A DNA stretch of 64,000 bases from Escarpia spicata (Eukaryota; Annelida; Polychaeta; Sabellida; Siboglinidae): the NCBI GenBank assembly GCA_963995525.1, contig OZ023217.1:19188770-19252769 (forward strand). Direction: 5' to 3'. Below are positions 50,769-64,000 of the stretch, piece by piece. The notes beneath the pieces were generated by a model. It was not told the origin of the DNA and did not search any database. It was given only the letters and a program-made list of their open reading frames with translations. The translations under genes were made by a program, and so were the position numbers. Each line of letters starts with the position of its first letter. Position 1 is the first letter of the stretch.

Positions 50769-51157
50769 CTCAGCTAGTGACCCAGAGCTCTAAGCCAGCC
50801 GGAGCTTAATTTGGCTCCTGACAGGTCGAAGGGTAGAGGCTAGACAAATAGGAATGGATCACGTACTCTCTCCTCGAGGCTAACAGGTTTGCTTGGGGTT
50901 AACAACCCCAACTATAAAAGAAAAACTGTTACAGAAACATTTACGACAAACTCAAGAGAGCAAGATGGCTTGGGAGAGGTTGGACCTTCAAACAGAAGCA
51001 ATATGACGCAGTACAGTGAAAGCCGAGAGGAAGCTGTACGACCGACTGCCCTACTGAAAACCAAGAAAACCACAAAGATTGCTACCTGGAACATCAGAAC
51101 AATGTATGAAGCAGGGAAAGCAGCACAGGTAGCAGTAGAGTTGAAGAACTACAAAAT
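50769..51157 (+). mobile_element. LINE 5' end, copy B
   Basis: Same leader and endonuclease start as 17598-18114 (KIATWNIRTMYEAGKAAQVA), cut after LKNYK. It came with the segmental duplication rather than by its own insertion. Confidence 0.8.
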
Positions 51158-52250
51158 GATAATAATAAGATAACTTCTGTTGCGCCTAACTCCCTGTAAA
51201 CCACGCTCAGAGGTGCATCAAAACAAAAGGATTGGTCAATCTCAAAATCCATAAGCAGTATTCCAGTTGTCAAAAGATGGGTCAAGGCGCTAGGGAGCTA
51301 CGGTGGATAAGCAAGGTTGTAAAGATACGTTTTTAAATGACGACGGAATTTTGTAATATTTTCATCTGATCTAACGGTAAGAGTTGGTGCAGCAAAAGAG
51401 AAAGCCCTAGTTCAAATGTTAATGTTGACTCTAGGAACAAAAAGTAGGTCAGAACTAGATGATCAAAGTTGGACAGGTTTTCTTACAGGAGTAATGAATG
51501 CAAATAAGATGGTTGCTTACTGAACAGTGCCTGGTATATAATGGTACAGATCTTAAATATTATACGATATCGTACAGGAAGCCAATGCAAAGACTTCAAA
51601 AGTGGTACAGAGCGAGAAAAACGAGGAGATCTTATAACTACTCTTGCTAGACAATTTTGGACATGCTGAAGTTTTGTGATATCCTTGCTAGCGATATCAT
51701 AAAGGAGGGAATTGCAATAGTCAAGTCTGCTGCTAACAAGCGCTGTTGCAATAGTTTTAGCAAGAGAAAATGACATATACCGGCGAATAGAGCGAAGATC
51801 ACGAATATGATAAAAACAGCAGCGACATGTTTGAGATATATGTTGTCGGAAATTGAAGTTACTATCAAAGATCAATCCTAGATTCCGCACCGAGGTTGCT
51901 GGCGTGATAATTTATACTGATTCGAAATACGCGTAGGGAAAAAACCATTTGGAGTATCAATAATGATCAATTCCGTTTTATTTGCATTTAATTTCAACTT
52001 GCTGTCAGTCATCTAGTGGAAGTATCTTGAAGGCAATCACTAAGTTGGTTAAGGGAGCGATTTGTATCCGGGGTAGCCAACGAATTGTAGATCTGAGTAT
52101 CACCAGCGTAAAGATGATGATCTAAGTTATGTATTGGTATAACAGAATTTAGTGGCGTGGTGTAAAGAATAAAAAGCAAAGGCCCAAGAACAGAACCGTG
52201 ATTGTAAAATATTAGAGTACAAGTAAATGTTACAGAAATGCTAAACAAAT
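51158..52250 (-). mobile_element. CR1-like LINE 3' part
   Basis: Encodes [33 protein letters not shown] (YADD changed to YAGD), then MRNLGLIFDSNFNFRQHISQ, SSRLDYCNSLLYDIASKDIT and LLKSLHWLPVRYRIIFKICT. An ATGATAATAATAAGAT-type tail at 51157-51172 forms the 3' end on the plus-strand left border, where copy B is interrupted. The catalytic Asp loss and frame breaks show it is dead. Confidence 0.85.
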
Positions 52251-52399
52251 TGTTTAAATAAAATAGTATATTGCATAATGTAGTTAAGATATACTTGAAT
52301 ACATATTAAAATTTGAAATTAGAATTGCACAACTAATATTTGTAAAATATGTAGCATCAATAAATAAAATAAAAAACGCTGTGTTAAAATGTTCATTAA

Positions 52400-55300
52400 G
52401 TTGTTTGTCCCTGTTGTCTAATAAAATACGTTCTGCAAATATGCTCTCTTAAACGCACTTAGAGAGCTGCATTTTCTTTTTTCTGGATTTAAAGTATTCC
52501 ATATTTGTGCGCCATTAACAGCTATAGAGTTCTTGAAGATGTTGGTCCGTGCTCTTGGCCCCCTATTGCATTTGACCGTGTTGTTCTTGTCGAAACGTTC
52601 GAGACAGATTTGAATATCGCACACATGTAGTCAGGAGCCAGTCCCTTTACTGCCTTGAACACCAATTGAGATTGTCTGTATTTCACGCGCTCTGGTAGTG
52701 GCAGCCAGTTTAGTTGTTTCAATAGTGGAGCACTTGGAGCTCTGTATTCAGAGTCTGTTATGATTCTGGCAGAACGTCTTTGAAGTTTGTAGATGCGTTC
52801 TGATGAATTTGCATTGCCCCAGAGTGTGCTGCAATAGTCCATGTGTGGTAGAACGTAACTGTTGTAGAACGTCTTCCGTGCTTGGTATGGAACATATTTC
52901 TTTATTCTGCAGAAAAGTGCGAGGTTTCCGGTAATCGTGTTGTGTGTCTTGTGCACATGGGCGTTCCAGGTGAGGAAATTATCTACTTGAAGCCCGAGTA
53001 GCCTCTCACTTTCGACCACTTGAAGCTTGTCTCCCTTTGTGCATATCTCGATATCAGTTTTGTCAAGATGTTGCCACTTTTGTCGGGTCTTGATGATCAT
53101 GATCTTCGTTTTTTCAGCATTAATAACCATACTGTTTTCGTCACACCACTTGGAGATGTCCTGAAGACCATTGTTTAGGCTCTGTTCGATTGTCTGAACA
53201 GTCTTTCCCGTGGCACTGATGGTGGAATCATCAGCATACATGTCCACAGAGTTTATCGTTCTTGTGCTTAGGGGCATGTCGTTCATGATCTAGGCTTGTC
53301 CAGACAGTTTGCCCTTGAACTGGATAAACTGTTGGCGCTCTGACAGATAGGAAGAGAGCCATCGCAGTGAATGTTGTGAACATCCGTAGATGGCCAATTT
53401 CTGCAGCAAGACTGTGTGGTTCACAAGGTCGAAAGCCTTTCGCAGCTCTAGCAACACTACACCATTCACTAGTCCATTATCAATAGCCGTCGCCCACTTA
53501 TGCACCATGTGGTTCAGTGCTGTCTCACATGAGTGCTTGGCACGGAAACCCGATTGGCCGTCATTGTGTGCTAAGAACACACAAGACTGATATCGGTCGG
53601 TAGTTGCCTTTGTCGTCAGTAGGCCCCTTCTTGTGAATTGGAGTAACCTTTGCAAGCTTCCACAGCGTTGGAAATTTGCCACTCACAATGTTGTTGTTGA
53701 TAAGTGCTGTGACAGACACTGTGATGGCAGGCGCAGCTGCCTTCAGCACCCTAGCACTGATTTTGTCGGCTCCTGTGGATTTGTTAGGACGGAGAGCCAT
53801 GAATGCTCTGTTCACCGTTTGCTCTGTGATTTTTGGGATCGAGAACGCTGTATCGAGCTTGTCACTGACAAAGTGTTTGAGCTGTGTGTTGTTGTTGTTG
53901 TATGTCTTGGCTGGCACTAGTGTATTTGTTGGCTATGTTTGTGAAGTATTCGTTGAAGGTGTTTGCAATGTTTTCTGGTTCTGTGATTTCCTGTTCACCA
54001 TCTCTGATGCTAACTGGCGTTTGTGTTATATCTCGTGAACACAGATCACGAAAATGCGCCCACAGCTGACGTGGGTTTCTGGTGTGCTTTTCGATGACAT
54101 TTTGATAGAAGGAAGTTTTTGCAGTCTGGATCATGTTAGTCCCCTTGTTTCGCCAAACCTTGTAGTTTTCCCACCTCCCTTGTAACTTGTGTCTATCTCT
54201 CTCTTGCATAGCACCAACAATATATCCTGTGAGCCAGTGTGGCTGCTGTTTTCGCTTTACGTTTCTGCGCTTCACTGGCGCATGTTTGTCACACACACCA
54301 ACAAAACTTGTCATCCATGCATCCTGCGCATCATCTACATCAGCATGCTTGCCAACATCTAACCATGGCATTTGATGAAGATCATGCACAAAATTGTCCA
54401 GATTAAATTGTTTATACTGTCGATATGTGATCACAGAGGGAATATCAGTCTTAGTTGAGTTGCGTTTGCGCAACATTACCACCGGAAAATGATCACTGGC
54501 AGAGAATACACCAACTTTGCTGGCTCGGACATGTTGCGGGTGTGTCGTGTGTATGTGGTCAATTAGTGTATCACTTGTTGCAGTCACACGGGTTGGTGAT
54601 GTGATGACCTGTGTCAGTTGGAATGCGTCCACAACAGCTTGCCACTCCTCATTGGAGACTACTCCATTCACGTTGATGTTTATATCACCCATAATAAGTG
54701 TCTCTTTGTTCTCACCTTGAGTTCTTTCCAGCGTGGATTCCATCAGTGAGCACCAATTATCGATACCATTTGTTATCCGGTGGTCGATATACTGTTCCCA
54801 ACAGGATTCCGCTCGAGCAGGGAAATTTAATTTCAACCCACAGATCCTCCAACTGATCTTTCTCTAGGTCGTGTCGTCGATTGTATGGCACACTGTCATG
54901 GAGGTAGACAGCCAGTCCTCCACCTCTACCATTGGACCTGTCTCTTCGTTCGAGGTTGTGGCAGTCGATGGCCACAGAGCTATGACTGTAAGTCGCATTT
55001 AGCCAGCTTTCTGTGATACCCAGCGCGTCAGCCTCATGTTTCGAGTCACTCATTATCAGTCGCAGCTCATCTAACTTGGGATAGACACTGCGGGCGTTCC
55101 ACTGGACAAATCGTGAACCGCTATAGGCAGGTCCCCGCCAAATTTAGAGTTCTCGCGCACAGTTCCGCAAATGTTTGTGTTGACAGTAGCCAAAGCGATG
55201 TCAATGTGTCTCTGTTTGTTTATATCATCTCTGGGGGTCAGCCGCATTGTCTGGTGTGACATTGTCCCACCTCGCTGACTCCTTCTGGTTGGCCGCATTC

Positions 55301-55705
55301 TGGAAATGCCATTCACTGTCAGAATGTTCCACAGTGGCCAACTGACCGGCTTTCCCAGCACAGCGCCGGCCAACTTGTAGAGAGCCATGGCTGAATACTG
55401 CGTCTTGGTCGTCGTGCGATTGCGTAATCCAGTAATGGTAAACAGCGTTCCGGTTGACGGTCTCTACCCGGCTGAGCAAACCCGGCTTAGGTAAAAGTCA
55501 TTAAAAGTTCATCCCAAATCGAGAAACCATGTAGATAAAATTAAAAGACTATAATGTATATGACAACGATGACCTTACACATAACTCCGATAAAATGTTC
55601 CAAGGTCCAGTAAGTAGAACACGTCCAAAATGATGAATTTTATGCATCTATCATGGGAGCTGCTAACAAGCGCTGCACCACACACGCTGCCATTCTTTCT
55701 AAACT
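52400..55705 (-). mobile_element. Long, defective Jockey/CR1-superfamily LINE (endonuclease plus RT)
   Basis: Transcript order: short 5' frame (55479-55225), endonuclease (ITESWLNATYSHSSVAIDCH, GTVYRPPDNKW, MGDININVNGV, GVFSASDHFPVVML with the catalytic SDH), linker (HWLTGYIVGAMQERDRHKLQ), RT (NKSTGADKISARVLKAAAPA, GQSGFRAKHSCETALNHMVH, VDMYADDSTISATGK) and C-terminal region (YVLPHMDYCSTLWGNANSSE). Two internal deletions are visible: one joins NYRPISVL directly to a downstream block near 53590, and another removes the GxxQGSxLGPxLF block, leaving a stop at 53287-53289. It otherwise has few breaks. Confidence 0.9.
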
Positions 55706-56224
55706 GTAATACATAGCATTTTGTTACTTATCGTATCATATTTGGTGTCTTACAGTGATATTGATATTACTATGTTTGCACATGATAGCAAGAACAAAGA
55801 CTGGATGCTTTAATACTCTATTGGTAGGTGCATGCTTTAGTTTATGAAGCGTGTATTATGAGCGACTCGGGCACAGATATGCTGAAACAGATCAGTCAGT
55901 TTCAGTTGAGTTTTGTAAAGGCGCAGTTGAATGTCTGACACCGTGTAGATTAGAATTGTATTGAAATTGTGGTTGTATTAGCATATGTTTTGTAAATACA
56001 GTGTTCAGTGATTAAGATTTTTCAGTTTAGTGTTATATATATCTGGACAGTCTGTTTTATGTGGTATGCATGTGCATGTATAATCTAAGGTTTAAGTCTC
56101 AGTGTATGTGTGGTGGTACCTATACACAGCTACATTTCTTGACTAGTCTGAATGAAACTTTGAAATTTTATCTGGGGACGTAGCTACATGGAGTGAGATA
56201 TATATATATATATATATATATATA

Positions 56225-59200
56225 GTGCAGTACCCTATACTTGGGACTGGGTTCAGCCTTGTGGATATTCCTCCTCCAGTCTGTCCTGTTTCCTTTGTCT
56301 TATTATTCCATCTCTCCTTACCCAACTCACTGAATTGTGTCATATTACCCCACTCTTAGCCTACCCTCCCCTATACCCTTTACCTCGTCTGCTCAATGTC
56401 ACCTCTACTCTCTTTCACCCCTCACAAAACATTGTCCTACTGTCTTAATCTGGCATCATACACTTTCTCCGCTGTACTATCACATCTTCACTCTATCGAG
56501 TCTACTAGTGAAAATGCACGTCCTCCATTTGTTGGTACATACACACTGATGCACAGGATGGTTTCCCGGATTATTCGTATTAGTTGAATCAGTTTTCAGG
56601 GGCGGATCCAGAAATCGAATCTAGGGGTGTAGTAGAAATTTGGTCGCTGCTGTGCCGCTGTAACTTCAGCCGCTCTGGTGCCTCGGCACTTCTATTTCTT
56701 ATTATATGCTACTTTTTATAACATGAACGGAAGCACATTTCAAACGGTTTAGGGGGGGCACGGTCACGTGGGTCCATTATAAAAGGTCTGCGGGCACACC
56801 TAATTCCTAAGGTCTAGGGGGAGCATGTGCCCTCCAGGCCTTCCTGGATCCACCTATGGTTTTTTGCGATATCACAAGTTACGTAAAACGTCCGCAAAAG
56901 ATTAGCGCTCTTTGGAACAATCGTAAACAAATGTGCGTAACTGTAAGAACAATTGATTTATGTCTGTCTAACATGTGGTACAATTTGTATGACCGGTAAG
57001 AATCCTTATCTGAATTTAAAAAAAGACGTGTTACTTTTCTTTCAAAGGGTCGTAAATTATTTCTACATAAATAAAATGTTAACATACACCCACACACACT
57101 TACTAATCTAGGGGTGTACTGGTAGTAGAAATTTGGTCGATGCTGTGCCGCTGTAACTTCAGCCGCTCTGGTGCCTCGGCACTTCTATTTCTTATTATAG
57201 GCTACTTTTTATAACATGAACGGAAGCACATTTCAAACGGTTTGGGGGGGGGCACGGTCACGTGGGTCCATTATAAAAGGTCCTAATTCATAAGGTCTAG
57301 GGGGAGCACGTGCCCTCCAGGCATTCCTGGATCCGCCTATGGTTTTTTGCGATATCACAAGTTATGTAAAACGTCCGCAATAGATTAGCGCTCTTTGGAA
57401 CAATCGTAAACAAATGTGCGTAACTGTAAGAACAATTGATTTATGTCTGTCTAACAGGTGGTACAATTTGTATGACCGGTAAGAATCCTTATCTGAATTT
57501 AAAAAAAGAGGTGTTACTTTTTTCTGATATCGGACATCGACGTTCTGAGATGATCCCCAAGGATGGTTCTTTTTATAATAAACGACGATTTGGCATCATA
57601 CAGCAGCACTGGTCTTATCTTTGTCTTGTAGACCTTTGTATTATGAATTGTTGTTTTAATTAGTTAGGATGGCAGCTGACAGAAGGTCATCTCAGTGCAG
57701 CTGATGTAATATGGCAGGTGCATTGGAAACCTGGCCTAGCCTTGTGGATATTCCTCATCCAGTCTGTCCTGTTTCCTTTGTCTTATTATTCCATCTCTCC
57801 TTACCCAACTCACTGAATTGTGTCATATTACCCCACTCTTGGCCTACCCTCCCCTATACCCTTTACCTCGTCTCCTCAATGTCACCTCTACTCTCTTTCA
57901 CCCCTCACAAAACATTGTCCTACTGTCTTAATCTGGCATCATACACTTTCTCCGCTGTACTATCACATCTTCACTCTATCGAGTCTACTAGTGAAAATGC
58001 ACGTCCTCCATTTGTTGGTACATACACACTGATGCACAGGATGGTTTCCCGGATTATTCGTATTAGTTGAATCAGTTTTCAGGGGCGGATCCAGAAATCG
58101 AATCTAGGGGTGTAGTAGAAATGTGGTCGCTGCTGTGCCGCTGTAACTTCAGCCGCTCTGGTGCCTCGGCACTTCTATTTCTTATTATAGGCTACTTTTT
58201 ATAACATGAACGGAAGCACATTTCAAACGGTTTGGGGGGGGGGGGGGGGCACGGTCATTTATAAAAGGTCTGCGGGCACACCTAATTCCTAAGGTCTAGG
58301 GGGAGCATGTGCCCTCCAGGCCTTCCTGGATCCACCTATGGTTTTTTGCAATATCACAAGTTACGTAAAACGTCCGCAAAAGATTAGCGCTCTTTGGAAC
58401 AATCGTAAACAAATGTGCGTAACTGTAAGAACAATTGATTTATGTCTGTCTAACATGTGGTGCAATTTGTATGACCGGTAAGAATCCTTATCTGAATTTA
58501 AAAAAAGAGTTGTTACTTTTCTTTCAAAGGGTCGTAAATTATTTCTACATAAATAAAATGTTAACATACACCCACACACACTTACTAGCTTGATTATAGT
58601 TAGATTCTGTCAGACAGTCGTACATACAAACAGACTCCATATATCCACTGTAGTTGTCTTCTTTCTAAGGGATCATCTCAGAAAGTCGTCTGATATCAGG
58701 CGAAATTACTTTCACTTGGGCGAGGGGTCTGAAGCAGTTTTATCTGGCATCGGACATTGATATTTTACTCTTCTGACTGATACTGTTATTATATTGGTAA
58801 CATCATATCAATGTTTACATATTTTCGTCTGAGGGAAGGGGTGGTGGGATGAGGTCAGATTAAATTAATTTTGTCTGATATCGGACATCGACGTTCTGAG
58901 ATGATCCCAAGGATGGTTCTTATTGTAGTAAACGACGATTTGGCATCATACAGCAGCACTGGTCTTATCTTTGTCTTGTAGACCTTTGTATTATGAATTG
59001 TTGTTTTAATTAGTTAGGATGGCAGCTGACAGAAGGTCATATCTCTCGAATCTAGGGGTGTACCGGTAGTAGAAATGTGGTCGCTGCTGTGCCGCTGTAA
59101 CTTCAGCCGCTCTGGTGCCTCGGCACTTCTATTTCTTATTATAGGCTACTTTTTATAACATGAACGGAAGCACATTTCAAACGGTCTGGGGGGGGGGGGG

Positions 59201-59660
59201 CACGGTCACGTGGGACCATTATAAAAGGTCTGCGGGCACACCTAATTCCTAAGGTCTAGGGGGAGCACGTGCCCTCCAGGCATTCCTGGATCCGCCTATG
59301 GTTTTTTGCGATATCACAAGTTACGTAAAACGTCTGCAATAGATTAGCGCTCTTTGGAACAATCGTAAACAAATGTGCATAACTGTAAGAACAATTGATT
59401 TATGTCTGTCTAACAGGTGGTACAATTTGTATGACCGGTAAGAATCCTTATCTGAATTTAAAAAAAAGAGGTGTTACTTTTGTCTGATATCGGACATCGA
59501 CGTTCTGAGATGATCCCAAGGATGGTTCTTTTTGTAGTAAACGACGATTTGGCATCATACAGCAGCACTGGTCTTATCTTTGTCTTGTAGACCTTTGTGT
59601 TATGAATTGTTGTTTTAATTAGTTAGGATGGCAGCTGACAGAAGGTCGTCTCAGTGCAGC
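56225..59660. repeat. Local multiplication of the MITE-containing block in copy B
   Basis: The segment present once in copy A (20930-22260) appears here in about four partial copies, with MITE parts at about 56596, 57110, 58079 and 59045. Junctions are sharp: at 57736 GGAAACCTGGCC joins TAGCCTTGTGGATATTCC, and at 59041 AGAAGGTCAT joins ATCTCTCGAATC. A G-run inside the MITE differs in each copy, from about 7 to 17 Gs. Confidence 0.8.
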
Positions 59661-59689
59661 TGATGTAATATGGCAGGTGCATTGGAAAC

Positions 59690-59945
59690 CTGGCTAGCTG
59701 CCAGCATTGGAAACCTGGCTAGCTGCCAGCATTGGAAACCTGGCTAGCTGCCAGCATTGGAAACCTGACTAGCTGCCAGCATTGGAAACCTGACTAGCTG
59801 CCAGCATTGGAAACCTGACTAGCTGCCAGCATTGGAAACCTGGCTAGCTGCCAGCAATGGAAACCTGACTAGCTGCCAGCATTGGTAACCTGGCTAGCTG
59901 CCAGCATTGGAAACCTGGCTAGCTGCCAGTATTGGAAACCTGGCT
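59690..59945 (+). repeat. 25-bp tandem array in copy B
   Basis: About ten units of AGCTGCCAGCATTGGAAACC TGGCT. Copy A has a single unit at about 22278-22300. Confidence 0.92.
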
Positions 59946-60711
59946 ATCCAGGGTTCAAGCAGGTCTGGTTATCCATGGGTCAAGGTGGCCTGGTTATCCA
60001 GGGGTTAAGGTGGCCTGGGGACTGTTTTACTAGCATTCTTTTGCACTCATAAAGCCAGATTGTTTTAATTTTTTTCACTCCCCTGTAATATCCATAATTA
60101 AGAACATCAAAAAAGTAGTTTTATCAGTAATTTAATTTTCATTTGAAAAACTATACAAAATGTCATATACCAAAACATCTTATATCAACAATTCCATAAC
60201 CTTCTATATATCTATACACAAACCGGGTATGTGCTAATATATCTTGTCTATAAAATATTTCCCAGTACCCTGGATAAACAAAATGCACATGCTTTTTAAC
60301 CCAAAATTAATGTGTTTATGATTTACCTCGCTAACAAAACGATGTTGATAAACTTGGAATGTATAGCTGTAGGCATATTATACACAGTTACCCTAACAAG
60401 CCTAATTTATTTATAGTAATGAATACCTCAATTACCTGATTTTATACATTATTATTGCAAACATATCAAACCTACAAAACTTTGAACATGGTACGATATA
60501 AACCTAAAATGCTTGAAACATGGAACATTATAAACATAAGAAACACTGTGAACATGTTAATTAATTTGGTAAGGTATATTTTTTCACAAAATATGCGTTT
60601 TGAACAAATATTTGAACAGCTGTATACAGTAACACACACAGAGCAAACACCTTGTCTGCAGCGCGTTTTATTAGACATCTTAAAGATAATGCAAAACGGT
60701 GTAGGTCACTC

Positions 60712-63103
<2,392 letters not shown>

Positions 63104-63480
63104 CTGAAACAAAATGACCACACAATAACAGAATCAATGTTTTCACTCCCTGGCAGACACATTCAATTGACCACCATCTCGACGTCTCTGCAAAGCATTC
63201 AGCCACACTGCAATTAATTTAACATTATACGTTGTATATATATATATGCCCTGTCTCATTATGGTTCGGACATGTTATGATGGTAGGTGTTTTCAAGAAC
63301 TTGTACCGTTTAACTTTGTTAATAACAATAATTGTGTATTGTTCATATTAGAAGTTAATATATCGGCCCATCATAATAACAAAGTTTCTGGCAAGTAACG
63401 TTTTGCTTTCATGTGTTGATGTTGAACAAATACACATTACTGTAGAATGGCCCACATTATGTAATTAAAGTAGTTTTGTT

Positions 63481-64000
63481 GCTCTCCTCCTTGTTCCCTG
63501 CTGTACTGGGGTGAGAGTCAGGTACAGTATAGCTGACCACTCTCTGTGTCTTCTCCTTGTTCCCTGCTGTACAGGGGTGAGGGTCAGGTACAGTATAGCT
63601 GACCACTCTCTGTGTCTCTTCCTTGTTCCCTGCTGTACAGGGGTAAGGGTCAGGTACAGTATAGCTGACCACTCTCTGTGTCTCCTCCTTGTTCCCTGCT
63701 GTACAGGGGTGAGGGTTAGGTACAGTATAGCTGACCGCTCTGTGTCTTCTCCTTGTTCCCTGCTGTACAGAGGTGAGGGTCAGGTACAGTATGGCTGAAG
63801 CACTCTCTGTGTCTCCTCCTTGTTCCCTGCTGTACAGGGGTGAGGGTCAGGTACAGTATGGCTGAAGCACTCTATGTGTCTCCTCCTTGTTCCCTGCTGT
63901 ACAGGGGTGAGAGTCAGGTACAGTATAGTTGACCACTCTCTGTGTCTTCTCCTTGTTCCTTGCTGTACAGTGGTGAGGGTCAGGTACAGTATAGCTGACC
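63481..64000 (-). repeat. 66-bp tandem array, at least 8 units, running off the edge
   Basis: Unit starts occur at about 63491, 63557, 63623, 63689, 63753, 63820, 63887 and 63953, mostly 66 apart. On the minus strand the unit is 22 codons and includes VPDPHPCTAGNKEE, the LINE C-terminal motif, so it repeats in frame. Copy A has two units (25689-25830) and the LINE at 39776 one. Confidence 0.93.

Larger units (their letters stand above)
48978..51157 (+). repeat. Segmental duplication, copy B part 1
   Basis: Direct copy of 12955-18010, in the same order: acceptor array (49130-49825), ALAD exon 8 relic, flank, about one unit of the 41-bp repeat (50735-50768) and the LINE 5' end (50769-51157). 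It is cut at 51157 by a minus-strand LINE. Confidence 0.9.

Overview
The window is eukaryotic nuclear DNA from an animal. It is AT-rich, with short coding exons bounded by GT/AG splice sites, kilobase introns and dense retrotransposon debris. LINE types, a tRNA-derived SINE and the four host genes fit a marine invertebrate, most likely a lophotrochozoan such as a mollusc or brachiopod; this is inference and the species is not proven. I assembled four host genes exon by exon, checking that intron phases and reading frames close: SNAPIN (minus, 5' exons only), ALAD (plus, complete, 9 exons, 332 codons), DNASE2 (minus, complete, 8 exons, 373 codons) and an AADAC-like lipase/esterase (plus, complete from ATG, 6 coding exons, 398 codons). 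SNAPIN and ALAD are head to head, about 526 bp apart; ALAD and DNASE2 converge.

Layout: 0.4-1.6 kb SNAPIN; 2.1-19.2 kb ALAD, whose last intron holds a 3-kb satellite of 73 units of 41 bp; 23.1-32.2 kb DNASE2 with LINEs and SINEs in its introns; 36.2-41.0 kb AADAC-like gene, followed by eroded copies of its 3' end; 42.6-47.9 kb LINE pieces and a dead Ty3/gypsy element; 49-64 kb a second, direct copy of the 13-25.8 kb block. The second copy (B) carries one ALAD exon relic and three intact DNASE2 exons, so a DNASE2 paralogue probably continues past the right edge. Two LINE remnants (51.2-55.7 kb) occupy the place that holds the last ALAD exon in the first copy (A).

The most unusual signal is a recurrent type of tandem repeat. 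In five separate introns of ALAD and AADAC the sequence just upstream of an exon consists of one to about seventeen copies of that same exon's own 3' splice site plus its first bases. The unit differs each time (22, about 31, about 68, about 55 and about 80 bp) but the geometry is the same: pyrimidine tract, AG, exon start, repeated, with the genuine acceptor as the last unit. The A/B duplication adds a natural experiment: the same arrays, transposon sites and microsatellites can be compared in two copies, showing a 41-bp array grown from 1 to 73 units, a 25-bp array from about 1 to 10, a 66-bp array from 2 to at least 8, and a 478-bp element present in A but absent in B.

The host genes are not one pathway: ALAD makes porphobilinogen for haem, SNAPIN serves BLOC-1/SNARE vesicle traffic, DNASE2 degrades DNA in lysosomes and the AADAC-like enzyme is an ER-anchored esterase. 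No rRNA, genuine tRNA gene or CRISPR array was found.
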